This document shows positions 8,313 through 18,214 of a stretch of DNA of 64,000 nt, in pieces. Position 1 is the first letter of the stretch. Each line of letters begins with the position of its first letter. The position numbers were made by a program, and so were the translations under genes. Under the pieces are notes generated by a model. It was not told where the DNA came from. It searched no databases and was given only the letters and a program-made list of their open reading frames with translations. The DNA is from Alphaproteobacteria bacterium (GTDB lineage: Bacteria; Pseudomonadota; Alphaproteobacteria; Thalassobaculales; Thalassobaculaceae): NCBI GenBank assembly GCA_022822665.1, contig JAJEAR010000070.1:62001-126000 (forward strand). The letters are read 5' to 3'.

Positions 8313-10775
8313 TCAGAACTGCACGTTGAGGGTGAGGAAGAACGTGCGTCCCCAGTTGGCTTCAGTGGGTCCGTCCACGCTGCTGGGATTGGCGGTATTT
8401 ACCGAGAGCCCGGCATCGGTCACGTTGAATATCCCGGCGGAAAGCCGTGCGCCCTGGATCAGGGGATCCGTCCAGTCAAGCGTCACGTCGTGGCCGAGCC
8501 AGGACTTGAACTGTCCCCTACCCGTCCTGTAGCCGTCGCGGTAACTTACGGCCCAGGTGGCGGTGACCTCGCCGCGCCTCGCCAGGATGCCGACCCGGGT
8601 GGCGTTCCTGGGGATGGCCAACCTGTACTCCGTTCCCCCGATGTTGGCCGTGGCATCGGTGACATGCCGCCACACCCCGCGCACGCCGACCACTCCCCAG
8701 TCCGTGAGGGCGCCCCAGCCGAACCGGAGATTGCCGCCGGTGAGCTCGGTGTCGACAACGTTCGCGTAGCTGTCATGGATGGTGATGTTGGAGCCGGTGC
8801 GCTCGATGCAGTCGGTCGTGCTGCCGTGCATGCATTCGGGCAGGTTCCGCAGGGCCCAGTTGGCGTTGTTCCGACCCGGCAGCCCGGCACGGGAAAGCCG
8901 GTACAGTTCCACGCCCACGAACATTGGCCCCCTGCGGGCCTCCCCACCGACGGCGAACCTGTCGGCATCCGAGGGATCGAGATCAGGGTTGCCCTCGGTC
9001 ACGCGTGTGACTTGCCGCGGGTTGGCACCGGTGCAGGAACGCGGCGGGGTTCCGGGCCCCGGATCGCATTCGATGTAGGGATGATCCTGAGACTCGGTGG
9101 CGTAGAGATGCAGCATCGAGGGTGCCCTGTTTCCCGTGCTCCAGGAGCTGCGCAGCGTGATCAGGTCACTCAACCGGTACTCCGCTCCGACGCGCCAGGA
9201 GCGCATGCCGCCGACATCGTCGTACTCGTCCCCGCGCGCTCCGGCCCTGACATCGAGGTCGGAGGTCAGCGGCAGCGACACCTCGGCGAAGGCCGCAGCA
9301 CCTTCGCGCTCGCCGGCGAAACTGACCCCGCCGGATCCGAGTACGTCATCCACGCCGTAGGTCATTCCGTCGGTACCGTGGAACTGCAGGCTGCGGTGCG
9401 CCTTCGCTCTTCCGAGCTCGACCCCAGCGGTCCATGCCGCGTCACGGTTGCCGATCGGAAGCCCGGATCCTTCCAGCGCCATCCGGACCTCCTGCCCGCT
9501 TGACCCGACCTTTTCATCCTCCCGCACGCTGCTTTTCCTGATGGCCTCGAGGTGCGCGGGGTCGGTCGAAAACGGGTCCTCGAGGTCGTAGTTGCCCAGG
9601 AGGATTTCCGACTGGATCGTCGGGGTATGCACGAAGGTGTTGCCGTCCACGGCGACGTTCCACTCGTATGCGCTGACCCTGACGTCGTAGCCGAGATCCT
9701 CGGTCAGCCGGCCCTCGACACTCATGGCGACATCGTACTCGTCGAAGTCGGACTTCCAATCCCGGTTCCCGTGCCCGACGAAGCGGTGTCCCACGACGAA
9801 CAGGTCGTTGGCGTCCGCGATCGTCTCCCCGGCGCCCTCGTTGATGGCGTCAAGCAGGTCCTGGTCCGGGACAAACACGAACGTGCCCACCGACGGCGCG
9901 TAGCGGAACACGCCATCGCTCTTGACGAAGATCCCGTCCACGTGGAGGTCGGCGTCCTCGTTGAGCGGGTGGTCCAGGTCCAGGAACGCGCTGTGCTGCC
10001 TGTAGCTCGGGCTGTTCCACATGATGTCCCCGTAGGCGAAACCGCAGCCCCGGTCGCCGTTGCGGATACCCGGCGGATTGCTGAGCGGCCCGGTATACCC
10101 GTTCGCCGGGTCGCAATCGCCGAGAGCGGCCGAGCGCAGTCCGGCAAACTCTCCTTCCTCGTCCAGCTGGACCACGACCACGGTGTTGCCGCCGAGGCTC
10201 ACGTTCTGCGTCTGGCTGAACGAGCCGCCTTCCTGCCAGACGGAACGGCTGTAGTCGCGACTGCGCGCGGTGATCTGTTCGCGATACAGGCTGTCAACGC
10301 CGATGGTCAGGCGCCCCTCCCCGACCGCACCGCCCCAGAAAACGCTGCCTTGCGTACCATCACCACCGTCCTGGCTCGGCAACCGTGCGAGTGCCCGGGT
10401 CTCGAAGCCGTTCAGGCTGTCGCGCAGCACGACGTTGATCGCGCCGCGAACCGCGCCGCCGCCAAGGGTGCCCAGGCTCTCGCCGCTGATGATCTCGATG
10501 CGCTCGATGGCCGAGATGGGCAGGGTTTCCAGTTCGGATGCAGTTGTCGCATAGGGTCTGCCGTTGACCAGCACGAGCGCGGGCTGCCCGCCGGTGAGGA
10601 AATAGCGGGAGATCCCGGTGTCCAGCAGTTCCTCGAGCGTCTGGGCCCCGGAACGCCCCAGGAAGTCGCGCTCGTAGGTGGCGACAACGCGCGGCTGGGG
10701 TGCGAGGGAACCGGCATGAGCCGCGGTCACGGTCAGCGCAACGAAGACGGCAAGCGAAGCCAGCACCCATTTCAT
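8313..10775 (-). CDS. TonB-dependent outer-membrane receptor
   Basis: An 820-residue TonB-dependent transporter. The signal peptide (residues 1 to about 22, ending AHA) is followed by a plug domain with the typical segments TLEELLDTG, LVLVNGRPY, IERIEIISG and GGGAVRGAINVVL. A beta-barrel follows, ending in FFLTLNVQF with the terminal phenylalanine used for membrane insertion. Extracellular loops contain paired cysteines. There are two close start codons: ATG 10775 lies 7 bases after AGGAG, while ATG 10781 lies only 1 base after it, so 10775 is chosen. It is the last gene of the catabolic cluster running from 21245 and probably imports its substrate, but no siderophore or vitamin marker is visible and no tonB/exbBD is nearby. 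Confidence 0.92.
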   Translation of the reverse strand: MKWVLASLAVFVALTVTAAHAGSLAPQPRVVATYERDFLGRSGAQTLEELLDTGISRYFLTGGQPALVLVNGRPYATTASELETLPISAIERIEIISGESLGTLGGGAVRGAINVVLRDSLNGFETRALARLPSQDGGDGTQGSVFWGGAVGEGRLTIGVDSLYREQITARSRDYSRSVWQEGGSFSQTQNVSLGGNTVVVVQLDEEGEFAGLRSAALGDCDPANGYTGPLSNPPGIRNGDRGCGFAYGDIMWNSPSYRQHSAFLDLDHPLNEDADLHVDGIFVKSDGVFRYAPSVGTFVFVPDQDLLDAINEGAGETIADANDLFVVGHRFVGHGNRDWKSDFDEYDVAMSVEGRLTEDLGYDVRVSAYEWNVAVDGNTFVHTPTIQSEILLGNYDLEDPFSTDPAHLEAIRKSSVREDEKVGSSGQEVRMALEGSGLPIGNRDAAWTAGVELGRAKAHRSLQFHGTDGMTYGVDDVLGSGGVSFAGEREGAAAFAEVSLPLTSDLDVRAGARGDEYDDVGGMRSWRVGAEYRLSDLITLRSSWSTGNRAPSMLHLYATESQDHPYIECDPGPGTPPRSCTGANPRQVTRVTEGNPDLDPSDADRFAVGGEARRGPMFVGVELYRLSRAGLPGRNNANWALRNLPECMHGSTTDCIERTGSNITIHDSYANVVDTELTGGNLRFGWGALTDWGVVGVRGVWRHVTDATANIGGTEYRLAIPRNATRVGILARRGEVTATWAVSYRDGYRTGRGQFKSWLGHDVTLDWTDPLIQGARLSAGIFNVTDAGLSVNTANPSSVDGPTEANWGRTFFLTLNVQF

Positions 10776-11158
10776 CACCATTCTCCTCCCTGTTCGAGCG
10801 ACACAATCACACGCACATTGGTGAAAGACCGGGCATGGCCTGTCACGCAGTGAAAACCGATCCGGCCCTGCCTGCACTCCTGCGTAACGGTTCATCTCCC
10901 GGGGCATTCCAGAATATCCACTTCGTGTTCGTCCCGCCAAATGCAACCCGTCCCGGTGCATCCATGTCCGGTTGCGTGGCCTTCAGGCAACGGGAACTGG
11001 GCGCTGACCGGCATGTTCGCGACCGTCGCGGCGCAGGTCTCCAGGATCGGCGACCACAGCGGTTCCCGCGCCAGGCCGTCGGCGCCGGCCTCCACACTCT
11101 CCGAATCGCCGCCGGCGGACCGCCTGGATGAACGGGAGGTGAGTCCCCACGCCGGAGT
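10776..11158. other. 383-base interval upstream of the TonB receptor
   Basis: This gap separates the acyl-CoA dehydrogenase stop from the receptor start. It contains the receptor's ribosome site (GGGAGGAG) and a small possible gene at 10892-11095. A regulated promoter for the receptor would be expected here, but no convincing -35/-10 pair was seen. Confidence 0.4.
10892..11095 (-). CDS. Possible small protein, unrecognised
   Basis: A 67-codon frame starting at GTG 11095, on the same strand as its neighbours and inside the otherwise unexplained gap before the receptor. Codons in the first half are strongly G/C-ending, as in the neighbouring genes (VEAGADGLAREPLW, then PILETCAATVANMP). The frame continues open for over 25 codons upstream, so it could also be the tail of a decayed longer gene. 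The C-terminal half has four cysteines (ETC, HGC, TGC, LEC). I do not recognise a family. It could be a real small gene, a pseudogene fragment or a G+C-driven chance frame. Confidence 0.28.
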   Translation of the reverse strand: MEAGADGLAREPLWSPILETCAATVANMPVSAQFPLPEGHATGHGCTGTGCIWRDEHEVDILECPGR

Positions 11159-12364
11159 TCAGGTGTTGCGGCGGAACTCCTGCTTCGCGATCGCTTCGAG
11201 GTGCACCTCGTCGGGACCGTCGGCGATCCGCAGCACCCGGGCGTGCCCGTAGGACTTCGCCAGGTGGAATTCCTGGCTGACGCCACCCCCTCCGTGCACC
11301 TGGATCGCCTCGTCGATGATGTCGGTGGCCATGCGGGTGGCCATGACCTTGATCATGGCGATTTCCTTGCGCGCCGCCTTGTTGCCGACGGTGTCCATCT
11401 TGTGCGCCGCGTGCAGGACCATGAGCCGGGTGGAGTCGATCCTGATCCGCGCCTCCGCCACCTTGTGGCGCAGCGCTCCCATCTCCGACAGCTGCACGCC
11501 GAAGGCGGTGCGCGAGCGCGCCCGTTCCTTCATCGCCTCGAGCGCGCGTTCCGCCTGGCCGATGCAGCGCATGCAGTGATGGATCCGGCCCGGGCCGAGA
11601 CGGCCCTGGGCGATCTCGAATCCCCGGCCCTCTCCGAGCAGCATGTTCTCCGCGGGAACCCTGACGTCGGTGAAGGTCACGTCGCCGTGGCCGTGCGGCG
11701 CGTGGTCGTAGCCGTAGACGGTCAGCGCCCGGTTGACGGTGATGCCCGCAGTGTCGACCGGGACCAGGATCATCGACTGCTGCAGGTGTCGTGGCGCGCC
11801 CGGGTCGGTCTTGCCCATGAAGATCAGGATCTTGCAGCGTCGGTCCAGGATGCCCGAGGTCCACCACTTGCGCCCGTTGATCACGTAGTGATCGCCGTCG
11901 CGCACGATCGAGGACTCGATGTTGGTGGCATCGGACGAGGCCACGGCCGGTTCGGTCATCGCGAAGGCGGAGCGGATTTCTCCGGCGAGCAGAGGTGTGA
12001 GCCAGCGCTGCTTGTTCTCCTCGCTGGCATAGCGCTCCAGCACCTCCATGTTGCCGGTATCCGGTGCCGAGCAGTTGAACACCTCGGACCCGAAGGACAC
12101 CCGGCCCATCACCTCGGAAATCGGCGCGTACTCGAGGTTGGTCAGTCCCGCACCCCGGTTGGATTCGGGCAGGAACAGGTTCCACAGCCCCCGTTCCCGG
12201 GCCTTCGCCTTGAGTTCGTCGAGGATCGGCGGACAGTCCCAGCGATCATCCGCCTCGTCGATCTGGCGGTAGTAGAGTTCCTCGTTCGGATAGACGTGCT
12301 CGTCCATGAACTCCTGGACCCGGGCCCGCAGGTGCTCGGCGCGCTCACTGATTTCCGGAATCAT
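11159..12364 (-). CDS. Acyl-CoA dehydrogenase, ACAD10/11-like
   Basis: A 401-residue flavoprotein that introduces a 2,3-double bond into acyl-CoA, passing electrons to ETF. It shows [18 protein letters not shown] (substrate/flavin strand), [10 protein letters not shown] and [34 protein letters not shown] near the C-terminus. The last segment, ending DGPDEVH, is typical of the ACAD10/11 and long-chain subgroup that pairs with the APH-fold kinase. The start at 12364 follows GGGAG. It is 47 bases downstream of the next dehydrogenase and presumably part of the same transcript. Assignment to the family is certain; pairing with the kinase at 7071-8123 is inferred. Confidence 0.92.
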   Translation of the reverse strand: MIPEISERAEHLRARVQEFMDEHVYPNEELYYRQIDEADDRWDCPPILDELKAKARERGLWNLFLPESNRGAGLTNLEYAPISEVMGRVSFGSEVFNCSAPDTGNMEVLERYASEENKQRWLTPLLAGEIRSAFAMTEPAVASSDATNIESSIVRDGDHYVINGRKWWTSGILDRRCKILIFMGKTDPGAPRHLQQSMILVPVDTAGITVNRALTVYGYDHAPHGHGDVTFTDVRVPAENMLLGEGRGFEIAQGRLGPGRIHHCMRCIGQAERALEAMKERARSRTAFGVQLSEMGALRHKVAEARIRIDSTRLMVLHAAHKMDTVGNKAARKEIAMIKVMATRMATDIIDEAIQVHGGGGVSQEFHLAKSYGHARVLRIADGPDEVHLEAIAKQEFRRNT

Positions 12365-12411
12365 GGCAGTCTCCCTGTGCTGCGGTCGGACATGCGGCCG
12401 CGGTGACCCGC

Positions 12412-13545
12412 TCACGCCAGGGCGGCGAAGCGACGGACGTGATGATCTGTGTTGCCGAACTGGGCGTCGATGGTCGAGAGCCGCTTGAAGTAGTGGCCGA
12501 TCGCCATCTCGTCGGTCATGCCCATGCCACCGTGCAGCTGGACCGCTTCCTGGCCGACCAGGCGGCCGGCGCGGCCGGCCTCCACCTTGGCTGCCGAGGC
12601 CGCCCTCGCGCGCTCGAGAGGGTCGGCGCCATCGATCACCCCGGCGGCCCGGTACATCAGCGCGCGGGCGAACTGCTGGGCGCCCAGCATGTCAACCGCC
12701 CGGTGTTGGAGGCTCTGGAACGAGCCGATGGGGACGCCGAACTGCCTGCGTTCCTTCAGGTAGGCCGTGGTCAGCCGGACCGCGGCATCCATGGCTCCGG
12801 CCGCCTCGGCGCACAGCAGCACGCAGGCCCTGTCGACCACGGCCTCGATGGCAGAAAGTCCATCCTCGACCTCGCCGAGCACCGCCTCGTCTCCGACCGT
12901 GACGCCGTCGAGCGTGACTTCCGAGGCCTGCAAGCCGTCAACCGTTGGGTAGGAGCGCAACGACACGCCCGCGGCATCGCGGTCCACGAGGAACAGGGTG
13001 ATCCCGTCCCGGTCGGTCGTCGCGCCCGCACTGCGTGCCGAGACCACCAGCGTGTCCGCGGTCTCGGCGTTGTGCACCACCGCCTTTGCGCCTTCGAGCC
13101 GCCAGCCCGACCCGTCGCGGCTCGCGGCGGTCTCGACATGTGCAAGCGCATATCGGGAGCGCGGCTCGACATGGGCAAGGGCGAGCAGGTGTTCGCCGGC
13201 GGCGACCGCCGGGAGGATGCGGCGCCTCTGCTCGGTCGAGCCGGCGGTCGTGACACAGCCGGCTCCGAGTACGATTGCGGACTGATAGGGTTCGACGACA
13301 AGACCGCGCCCGAGTGATTCGAGAAGCACCGCGACATCGACCGTCGAGCCGCCGAGCCCGTCGCAGTCCCCGGGTAACGGCAGGGCCAGCCACCCGAGTT
13401 CGGCGAAGGTGTTCCAGGTCTCCCGGCTGAAGCCGCCGTCCAGCGCCATGGCCTCGCGCCGGGCGGAGAAGTCGTACTCGTTCTCGACGAACCGGTCGGC
13501 GCTTTCGGCCAGCAGCCTCTGGTCTTCGGTGAAGGTGAAGCTCAT
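12412..13545 (-). CDS. Acyl-CoA dehydrogenase, small-subunit (PimD/FadE-beta-like) type
   Basis: A 377-residue acyl-CoA dehydrogenase-fold protein. The N-terminus ([20 protein letters not shown]) and the flavin segment [22 protein letters not shown] are clear, and the ending [22 protein letters not shown] is typical of the shorter partner in two-gene dehydrogenases. The central substrate segment is divergent ([12 protein letters not shown] instead of an A.TEP motif). Homologous pairs such as PimC/PimD and the heteromeric FadEs of actinobacterial sterol catabolism act as alpha2beta2 complexes. It lies 48 bases downstream of its larger presumed partner (13594-14790), supporting a heteromer. Confidence 0.9.
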   Translation of the reverse strand: MSFTFTEDQRLLAESADRFVENEYDFSARREAMALDGGFSRETWNTFAELGWLALPLPGDCDGLGGSTVDVAVLLESLGRGLVVEPYQSAIVLGAGCVTTAGSTEQRRRILPAVAAGEHLLALAHVEPRSRYALAHVETAASRDGSGWRLEGAKAVVHNAETADTLVVSARSAGATTDRDGITLFLVDRDAAGVSLRSYPTVDGLQASEVTLDGVTVGDEAVLGEVEDGLSAIEAVVDRACVLLCAEAAGAMDAAVRLTTAYLKERRQFGVPIGSFQSLQHRAVDMLGAQQFARALMYRAAGVIDGADPLERARAASAAKVEAGRAGRLVGQEAVQLHGGMGMTDEMAIGHYFKRLSTIDAQFGNTDHHVRRFAALA

Positions 13546-13593
13546 CGGTCTTGCCGCTCCGGGCTGCGGTGGATTCGAAAATGGCGGCGCGGG

Positions 13594-14790
13594 TCAGAGC
13601 CCGAGAACCGCCTTGGCAATGATGTTCTTCTGGATCTCGTTCGATCCGCCGTAGATCGATGCCTTGCGCCAGTTGAAGTAATGCGGAGCGATCGCGGCCG
13701 CGTGTTCCGGCCCCACCGGATCCTCGTTCCAGCCGGTCTGCATCGCCTCGGGAATGTACGGGTGCGCGTAGTTGCCCACGGCCTCGAACAGGAGTTCGGT
13801 GATCCCCTGCTGCAGCCGGGTTCCGCGGATCTTGAGGAACGACGCCTCCGGCCCCGGTCCCTTCCCCGCGGTCTCGTCCGACAGAACCCGCAGCACCAGG
13901 GCTTCAAGCGCGAGCAGGTCGATTTCGAGGCCGGCGATCTTCTCGCGGAACCGCTCGTCCTCGAGCAGCGGCCGCCCATCGCTCATCTCGACCGACGAGA
14001 TCTGCCGCAGCCGCCGCAGCTGTGACTTGGACCGGCCGACCGCGGCGATGCCGGTCCGCTCGTGCCCAAGCAGGTACTTGGCATAGGTCCAGCCGCGGTT
14101 TTCCTCACCGACCAGGTCGTGTACGGGAACCCGGACGTCCTCGAGAAACACGTCGTTGATCTCGGTGCTGCCGTCGATTGTGCGGATCGGGCGCACGGTG
14201 ACCCCCGGCTGGTCCATGTCGATCAGCAGGAACGAAATGCCTTCCTGGCGCTTGCCCTCGCTGGAGGTTCGGACCAGGCAGAACATCCTGTTGGCGTGCT
14301 GTGCGAGCGACGTCCAGGTCTTCTGCCCGTTGACCAGGTAGTGGTCGCCGTTGAGCTCGGCACGCGTCTGCAGCGACGCGAGGTCGGATCCCGACCCCGG
14401 TTCGGAGTAGCCCTGGCACCACCAGTCGTCCGAGCGCAGGATGCGCGGCAGGTAATACTCCTTCTGCCAGCTGCTGCCGAACGCCATCAGCACCGGTGCG
14501 ACCATGACCACGCCGAAAGCGATGACCGGCGGGGCCCCGGCCAGCGCACACTCCTCCTCGAAGAGGTGCTTCTGCATCGGCGTCCAGCCGGTGCCGCCGT
14601 ACTCGACCGGCCAGCCGGGCGCGATCCAGCCGCGTTCGTACAGCTGTTTCTGCCAGGCGACGTGCTCTTCCCTGCTCAACCGGTACCCGGTCATGGTCTT
14701 GCGCCGGATCTCGTCGCTCACGGCGCTCTCGAGGAAACCCCTCACCTCGTCGCGGAATGCCTGTTCGTCGGGTGTCAGGACCAGTTCCAT
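13594..14790 (-). CDS. Acyl-CoA dehydrogenase, large-subunit (PimC-like) type
   Basis: A 398-residue dehydrogenase. It has the intact substrate-binding motif CQGYSEPGSGSDLASL, NGQKTWTSLAQHA, the DGSTEINDVFLEDVRVP strand and the C-terminal GGSNEIQKNIIAKAVLGL, in which the NEIQ segment contacts the flavin. Together with the downstream 377-residue partner it resembles PimC/PimD pairs, which oxidise dicarboxylyl- or ring-derived acyl-CoAs rather than simple fatty acyl-CoAs. The start at 14790 is preceded by GAGAGGGAG. It lies 13 bases from the thiolase gene, so co-transcription is almost certain. Confidence 0.93.
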   Translation of the reverse strand: MELVLTPDEQAFRDEVRGFLESAVSDEIRRKTMTGYRLSREEHVAWQKQLYERGWIAPGWPVEYGGTGWTPMQKHLFEEECALAGAPPVIAFGVVMVAPVLMAFGSSWQKEYYLPRILRSDDWWCQGYSEPGSGSDLASLQTRAELNGDHYLVNGQKTWTSLAQHANRMFCLVRTSSEGKRQEGISFLLIDMDQPGVTVRPIRTIDGSTEINDVFLEDVRVPVHDLVGEENRGWTYAKYLLGHERTGIAAVGRSKSQLRRLRQISSVEMSDGRPLLEDERFREKIAGLEIDLLALEALVLRVLSDETAGKGPGPEASFLKIRGTRLQQGITELLFEAVGNYAHPYIPEAMQTGWNEDPVGPEHAAAIAPHYFNWRKASIYGGSNEIQKNIIAKAVLGL

Positions 14791-14803
14791 GTCGCGCTCC
14801 CTC

Positions 14804-15985
14804 TCAGAGGACCTCGAACAGCCCCGCGACACCCATGCCGCCACCGACGCACATCGTGACCACGACGTGCTTCGCACCCCGGCGCTTGCCCTCGATCAGG
14901 ATGTGACCGGTCATGCGGGCACCGCTCATCCCGTAGGGATGGCCGATGGAGATCGAGCCGCCATTCACGTTGAGCCTGTCGTCGGGGATCCCGAGCTTGT
15001 CGCGGCAGTACAGAACCTGCACGGCGAAGGCCTCGTTCAGTTCCCACAAGTCGATGTCGTCGATGCCGAGCCCGTGGCGTTCAAGCAGGCGGGGGACCGC
15101 GAAGACCGGACCGATTCCCATCTCGTCCGGTTCGCAGCCGGCGACCGCCAGGCCCTTGTAGAGTCCGAGCGGCTCGAGGTTGCGGCGCTCGGCGAGGCGC
15201 GCGTCCATGACCACGCAGGCCGACGCGCCGTCGGACAGCTGGCTCGCGTTGCCCGCGGTCACGAAGTGCTCCGGTCCGCGCACCGGTTCGAGTCCCGCCA
15301 GTCCCTCCATGTTGGTGCCCGGACGGTTGCCCTCGTCACGGTCCAGCACGACGTCGCGTGAACTGATCTCGCCTGTGTCCCGGTCCTTGACCAGCATGGT
15401 GGACGGCAACGGCACGATTTCGTCGTCGAACAGTCCGGCCTGCTGGGCGATCGCGGTCCGCCGCTGGCTCTCGCAGGCATAGGTATCCTGCGCCTCGCGG
15501 GAAACGCCGTAGCGGTGTCCGACCGTATCCGCGGTCTCGATCATCGGCATCCAGAGTTCGGGCTTGGTCTCCATCAGCCCGTCCTCGGTCAGGCCGGTCT
15601 GGTTCATGTTCGGCGAAACGAGACTGATCGACTCGAGTCCGCCGGCAACCATCACCGGTACCTGGTCCATGACCACACGCTGGGCCGCCATCGAGATAGT
15701 CTGCAACCCGGAACTGCAGAACCGGTTGACCGTGGTGGCGCTGCTGGTCACCGGCAACCCGGCCTTGATCGCGCACTGGCGCGCGATGTTGAAGCCGGTG
15801 GCGCCCTCGGGGAAGCCGCAGCCGATGATGACGTCCTCGACCTCACCCGGCTCGACCCCGGCCCGCTCGACCGCGTGACGGACCGCATGGCCTCCCATCA
15901 CCGCTCCGTGGGTGTTGTTGAACGCACCGCGAAACGCCTTGCCGATCGGTGTCCGCGCCGTCGAGACGATGACTGCTTCCCGCAT
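14804..15985 (-). CDS. Acetyl-CoA C-acyltransferase (thiolase)
   Basis: A 393-residue type II thiolase. The acylated nucleophile is C90 in [11 protein letters not shown]349 lies in GHPYGMSG (the family GHPxG motif) and the second active-site cysteine C379 in CVGGGMGVA. Length and motif spacing are those of degradative thiolases, which cleave 3-ketoacyl-CoA with CoA to release acetyl-CoA (or propionyl-CoA). The ATG at 15985 is preceded by AGGGAGGAAA, while the open frame continues 78 codons upstream without homology. Gene order thiolase next to a FadB-type enzyme indicates a complete beta-oxidation set. Confidence 0.94.
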   Translation of the reverse strand: MREAVIVSTARTPIGKAFRGAFNNTHGAVMGGHAVRHAVERAGVEPGEVEDVIIGCGFPEGATGFNIARQCAIKAGLPVTSSATTVNRFCSSGLQTISMAAQRVVMDQVPVMVAGGLESISLVSPNMNQTGLTEDGLMETKPELWMPMIETADTVGHRYGVSREAQDTYACESQRRTAIAQQAGLFDDEIVPLPSTMLVKDRDTGEISSRDVVLDRDEGNRPGTNMEGLAGLEPVRGPEHFVTAGNASQLSDGASACVVMDARLAERRNLEPLGLYKGLAVAGCEPDEMGIGPVFAVPRLLERHGLGIDDIDLWELNEAFAVQVLYCRDKLGIPDDRLNVNGGSISIGHPYGMSGARMTGHILIEGKRRGAKHVVVTMCVGGGMGVAGLFEVL

Positions 15986-16037
15986 GGTTTCCTCCCTGTT
16001 CGCCGCCGTTGCCGGCGGTCGCGTGTCCCGTCCGGAT

Positions 16038-18134
16038 TCAGGCGCCGAGACTGGCGAACCCCCTGCCCTCGCGGACAAGGCGTTCGAGCAGCGGTGCCGG
16101 CCGCATCCATTCTCCGTGGTCCCGGTGCCACCGCTGCATGGCCTCGAGGATTCGGTCAAGGCCGACGCTGTCGGCCCAGAACATCGGACCGCCCCGCCAG
16201 CGTGGGAAACCGTAGCCATGAATCCAGATCACGTCGATATCCGAGGGCCGGATCGCCAGCCCTTCCTCCAGGATCTTGGCCGCCTCGTTGACCAGGGGGT
16301 ACATGCAGCGTTCCAGGATCTCCCCGTCGGGGACGTCCCTTCGCTTGATACCCGCCTGCTGCGACGCGGCAACGATGAGCTGCTCGATGTCCGGATCCGG
16401 AACCGGCACCCGGCTGCCCGGTTCGTAGCGGTACCAGCCGGCCCCGGTCTTCTGGCCGAAACGGCCCTGTTCGCAGATCCGGTCGGCGATGTCCGAGTAG
16501 CGCATGTTGCTCGGCCGCTCGGCACGCTTGCGCTGGCGGATCCGCCAGCCGACGTCCAGGCCCGCCAGGTCGCCCATGGCGAACGGCCCCATTGGGAACC
16601 CGAAGTCGTAGATTACCCGGTCGACCTGCTGCGGCAGCGCGCCCTCCTCGATCAGGAACCCGGCCTCGCGCCCGTACTGGTGCAGCATGCGATTGCCCAC
16701 GAACCCGTCGCACACGCCGACGAGAACCCCGACCTTGCCGATGGTTCGCGCCATGTCCATGACGGTAGCGATGGTCTCGTGCGACGAACGGACGCCGCGC
16801 ACGTTCTCCAGCAGCCGCATGACATTGGCCGGGCTGAAGAAATGGGTTCCGATCACGTCTTCCGGGCGGCCGGTCACCGCCGCGATCTCGTCGACGTCGA
16901 GCGTCGAGGTGTTGGTGGCCAGGATCGCGCCGGGCCGGCACACCCCGTCGAGCGCGCGGAACACCTCTTTCTTCAGTTCCATTTCCTCGAACACCGCCTC
17001 GATGACGATGTCGGCGCTGCCGATGTCGGCGAGTTCGGTCGAGCCGGTGATCAGCGCCATGCGCCGTTCCATCTCGTCCGCCGCCAGCCGGCCGCGCGAG
17101 ACGGTGGTGGCATAGGTGTTGCGCACCCGCTCGAGACCGGCATCGAGTGCCGCGCGCTCGGTTTCGACCACGGTGACCGGAATCCCGGCGTTGGCAAAGT
17201 TCATCGCGATGCCGCCGCCCATGGTTCCGCAGCCGATGACGGCCGCGGTCCCGATGGTCCGTCCCCGGGTCTCGCGGGGCAGGTCCGGGATGCGTCCGCA
17301 CTCGCGCTCGGCGAAGAACGCGTGACGCAATGACTGCGACTCGGGCGTGGTGACCAGGGAGAGGAATGTCTCGCGCTCGAACCGCAGCCCCTCGTCGAAC
17401 GGCCTGTTGACCGCCGCCTCGACACAGTCGACGCAGGCATACGGCGCGTTGCGTCCGCGCGCCGAGCGCGCCATGCCGGCGCGGAAGGTCTCGAACAGCT
17501 CCGGAGCGGCGCGGGCCGCGGCGAGTGCGTCGTCGCAATCGCGGGTGCGGCGCACCGTGCCGTCGGCGGCGAGCCGCCTGGCCGCCGCGACAGCGGCCTC
17601 GAGCAGGTCGCCGTCGGCCACCTCGTCGAGGATTCCGAGCTCGCGGGCCTGCCCGGCGTCGATCAGCCGGCCCGAGACGATGAGATCGAGTGCCGCTTCC
17701 GTCCCGATCAGCCGCGGCAGCCGCTGGGTTCCCCCGGCGCCCGGGACGATGCCGAGCGTCACCTCGGGCAGCCCGACCCGGCTTTCGGGTGCCGCGATCC
17801 GGTAGTGGGTTCCGAGCGCGAGTTCGAGCCCGCCGCCGGCCGCAACCCCGTGAATGGCCGAGACCACGGGCCGGTCGGACCCTTCGAGTGTTGCGATCAC
17901 CTGGTTGAGGTCCGGTGTCCCCGGCGGCGGCGTTGAGTTGAACTCACGGATGTCGGCGCCGGCGCTGTACATTCGCCCCTCGCCGATCAGCACCACGGCA
18001 TCAACGGTGGGATCGAGTCCCGCGAGCGCGTCCGCGAGACCGCTGCGCAGTGCCGCGCCGAGGCCGTTGACCGGGGGATTGCTCATGCGAAGGACCGCGA
18101 TCGGTCCGTGGCGTTCGGTACTGACAGCAGTCAT
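16038..18134 (-). CDS. Multifunctional enoyl-CoA hydratase / 3-hydroxyacyl-CoA dehydrogenase (FadB/PFE type)
   Basis: A 698-residue fusion. The N-terminal crotonase domain (about 1-190) keeps both catalytic glutamates, one in [10 protein letters not shown] and one in GLPEVTLG. The central NAD-binding domain has [17 protein letters not shown] near residue 300 and the [13 protein letters not shown] and [15 protein letters not shown] segments that hold the catalytic histidine. Two C-terminal dehydrogenase domains follow. The arrangement matches monofunctional-length peroxisomal-type enzymes of Proteobacteria. It hydrates trans-2-enoyl-CoA and oxidises the 3-hydroxy product with NAD. The frame runs 154 codons farther upstream, but the family start is at 18134 ([10 protein letters not shown]). 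The thiolase gene follows after 52 bases. Confidence 0.94.
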   Translation of the reverse strand: MTAVSTERHGPIAVLRMSNPPVNGLGAALRSGLADALAGLDPTVDAVVLIGEGRMYSAGADIREFNSTPPPGTPDLNQVIATLEGSDRPVVSAIHGVAAGGGLELALGTHYRIAAPESRVGLPEVTLGIVPGAGGTQRLPRLIGTEAALDLIVSGRLIDAGQARELGILDEVADGDLLEAAVAAARRLAADGTVRRTRDCDDALAAARAAPELFETFRAGMARSARGRNAPYACVDCVEAAVNRPFDEGLRFERETFLSLVTTPESQSLRHAFFAERECGRIPDLPRETRGRTIGTAAVIGCGTMGGGIAMNFANAGIPVTVVETERAALDAGLERVRNTYATTVSRGRLAADEMERRMALITGSTELADIGSADIVIEAVFEEMELKKEVFRALDGVCRPGAILATNTSTLDVDEIAAVTGRPEDVIGTHFFSPANVMRLLENVRGVRSSHETIATVMDMARTIGKVGVLVGVCDGFVGNRMLHQYGREAGFLIEEGALPQQVDRVIYDFGFPMGPFAMGDLAGLDVGWRIRQRKRAERPSNMRYSDIADRICEQGRFGQKTGAGWYRYEPGSRVPVPDPDIEQLIVAASQQAGIKRRDVPDGEILERCMYPLVNEAAKILEEGLAIRPSDIDVIWIHGYGFPRWRGGPMFWADSVGLDRILEAMQRWHRDHGEWMRPAPLLERLVREGRGFASLGA

Positions 18135-18214
18135 GGTCCTCGGTCTCCGTCTCTCTGCGTTCCGGCGGCGGGCCGGCACCCTGCGCCAGCCCGTCCGTCC
18201 GGGCAAATGTCTCC

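Noticed and set aside
8313-10775. TonB receptor as a siderophore receptor
   Set aside because: No siderophore genes, Fur-box-like sequence or iron-transport neighbours; the context is catabolic.
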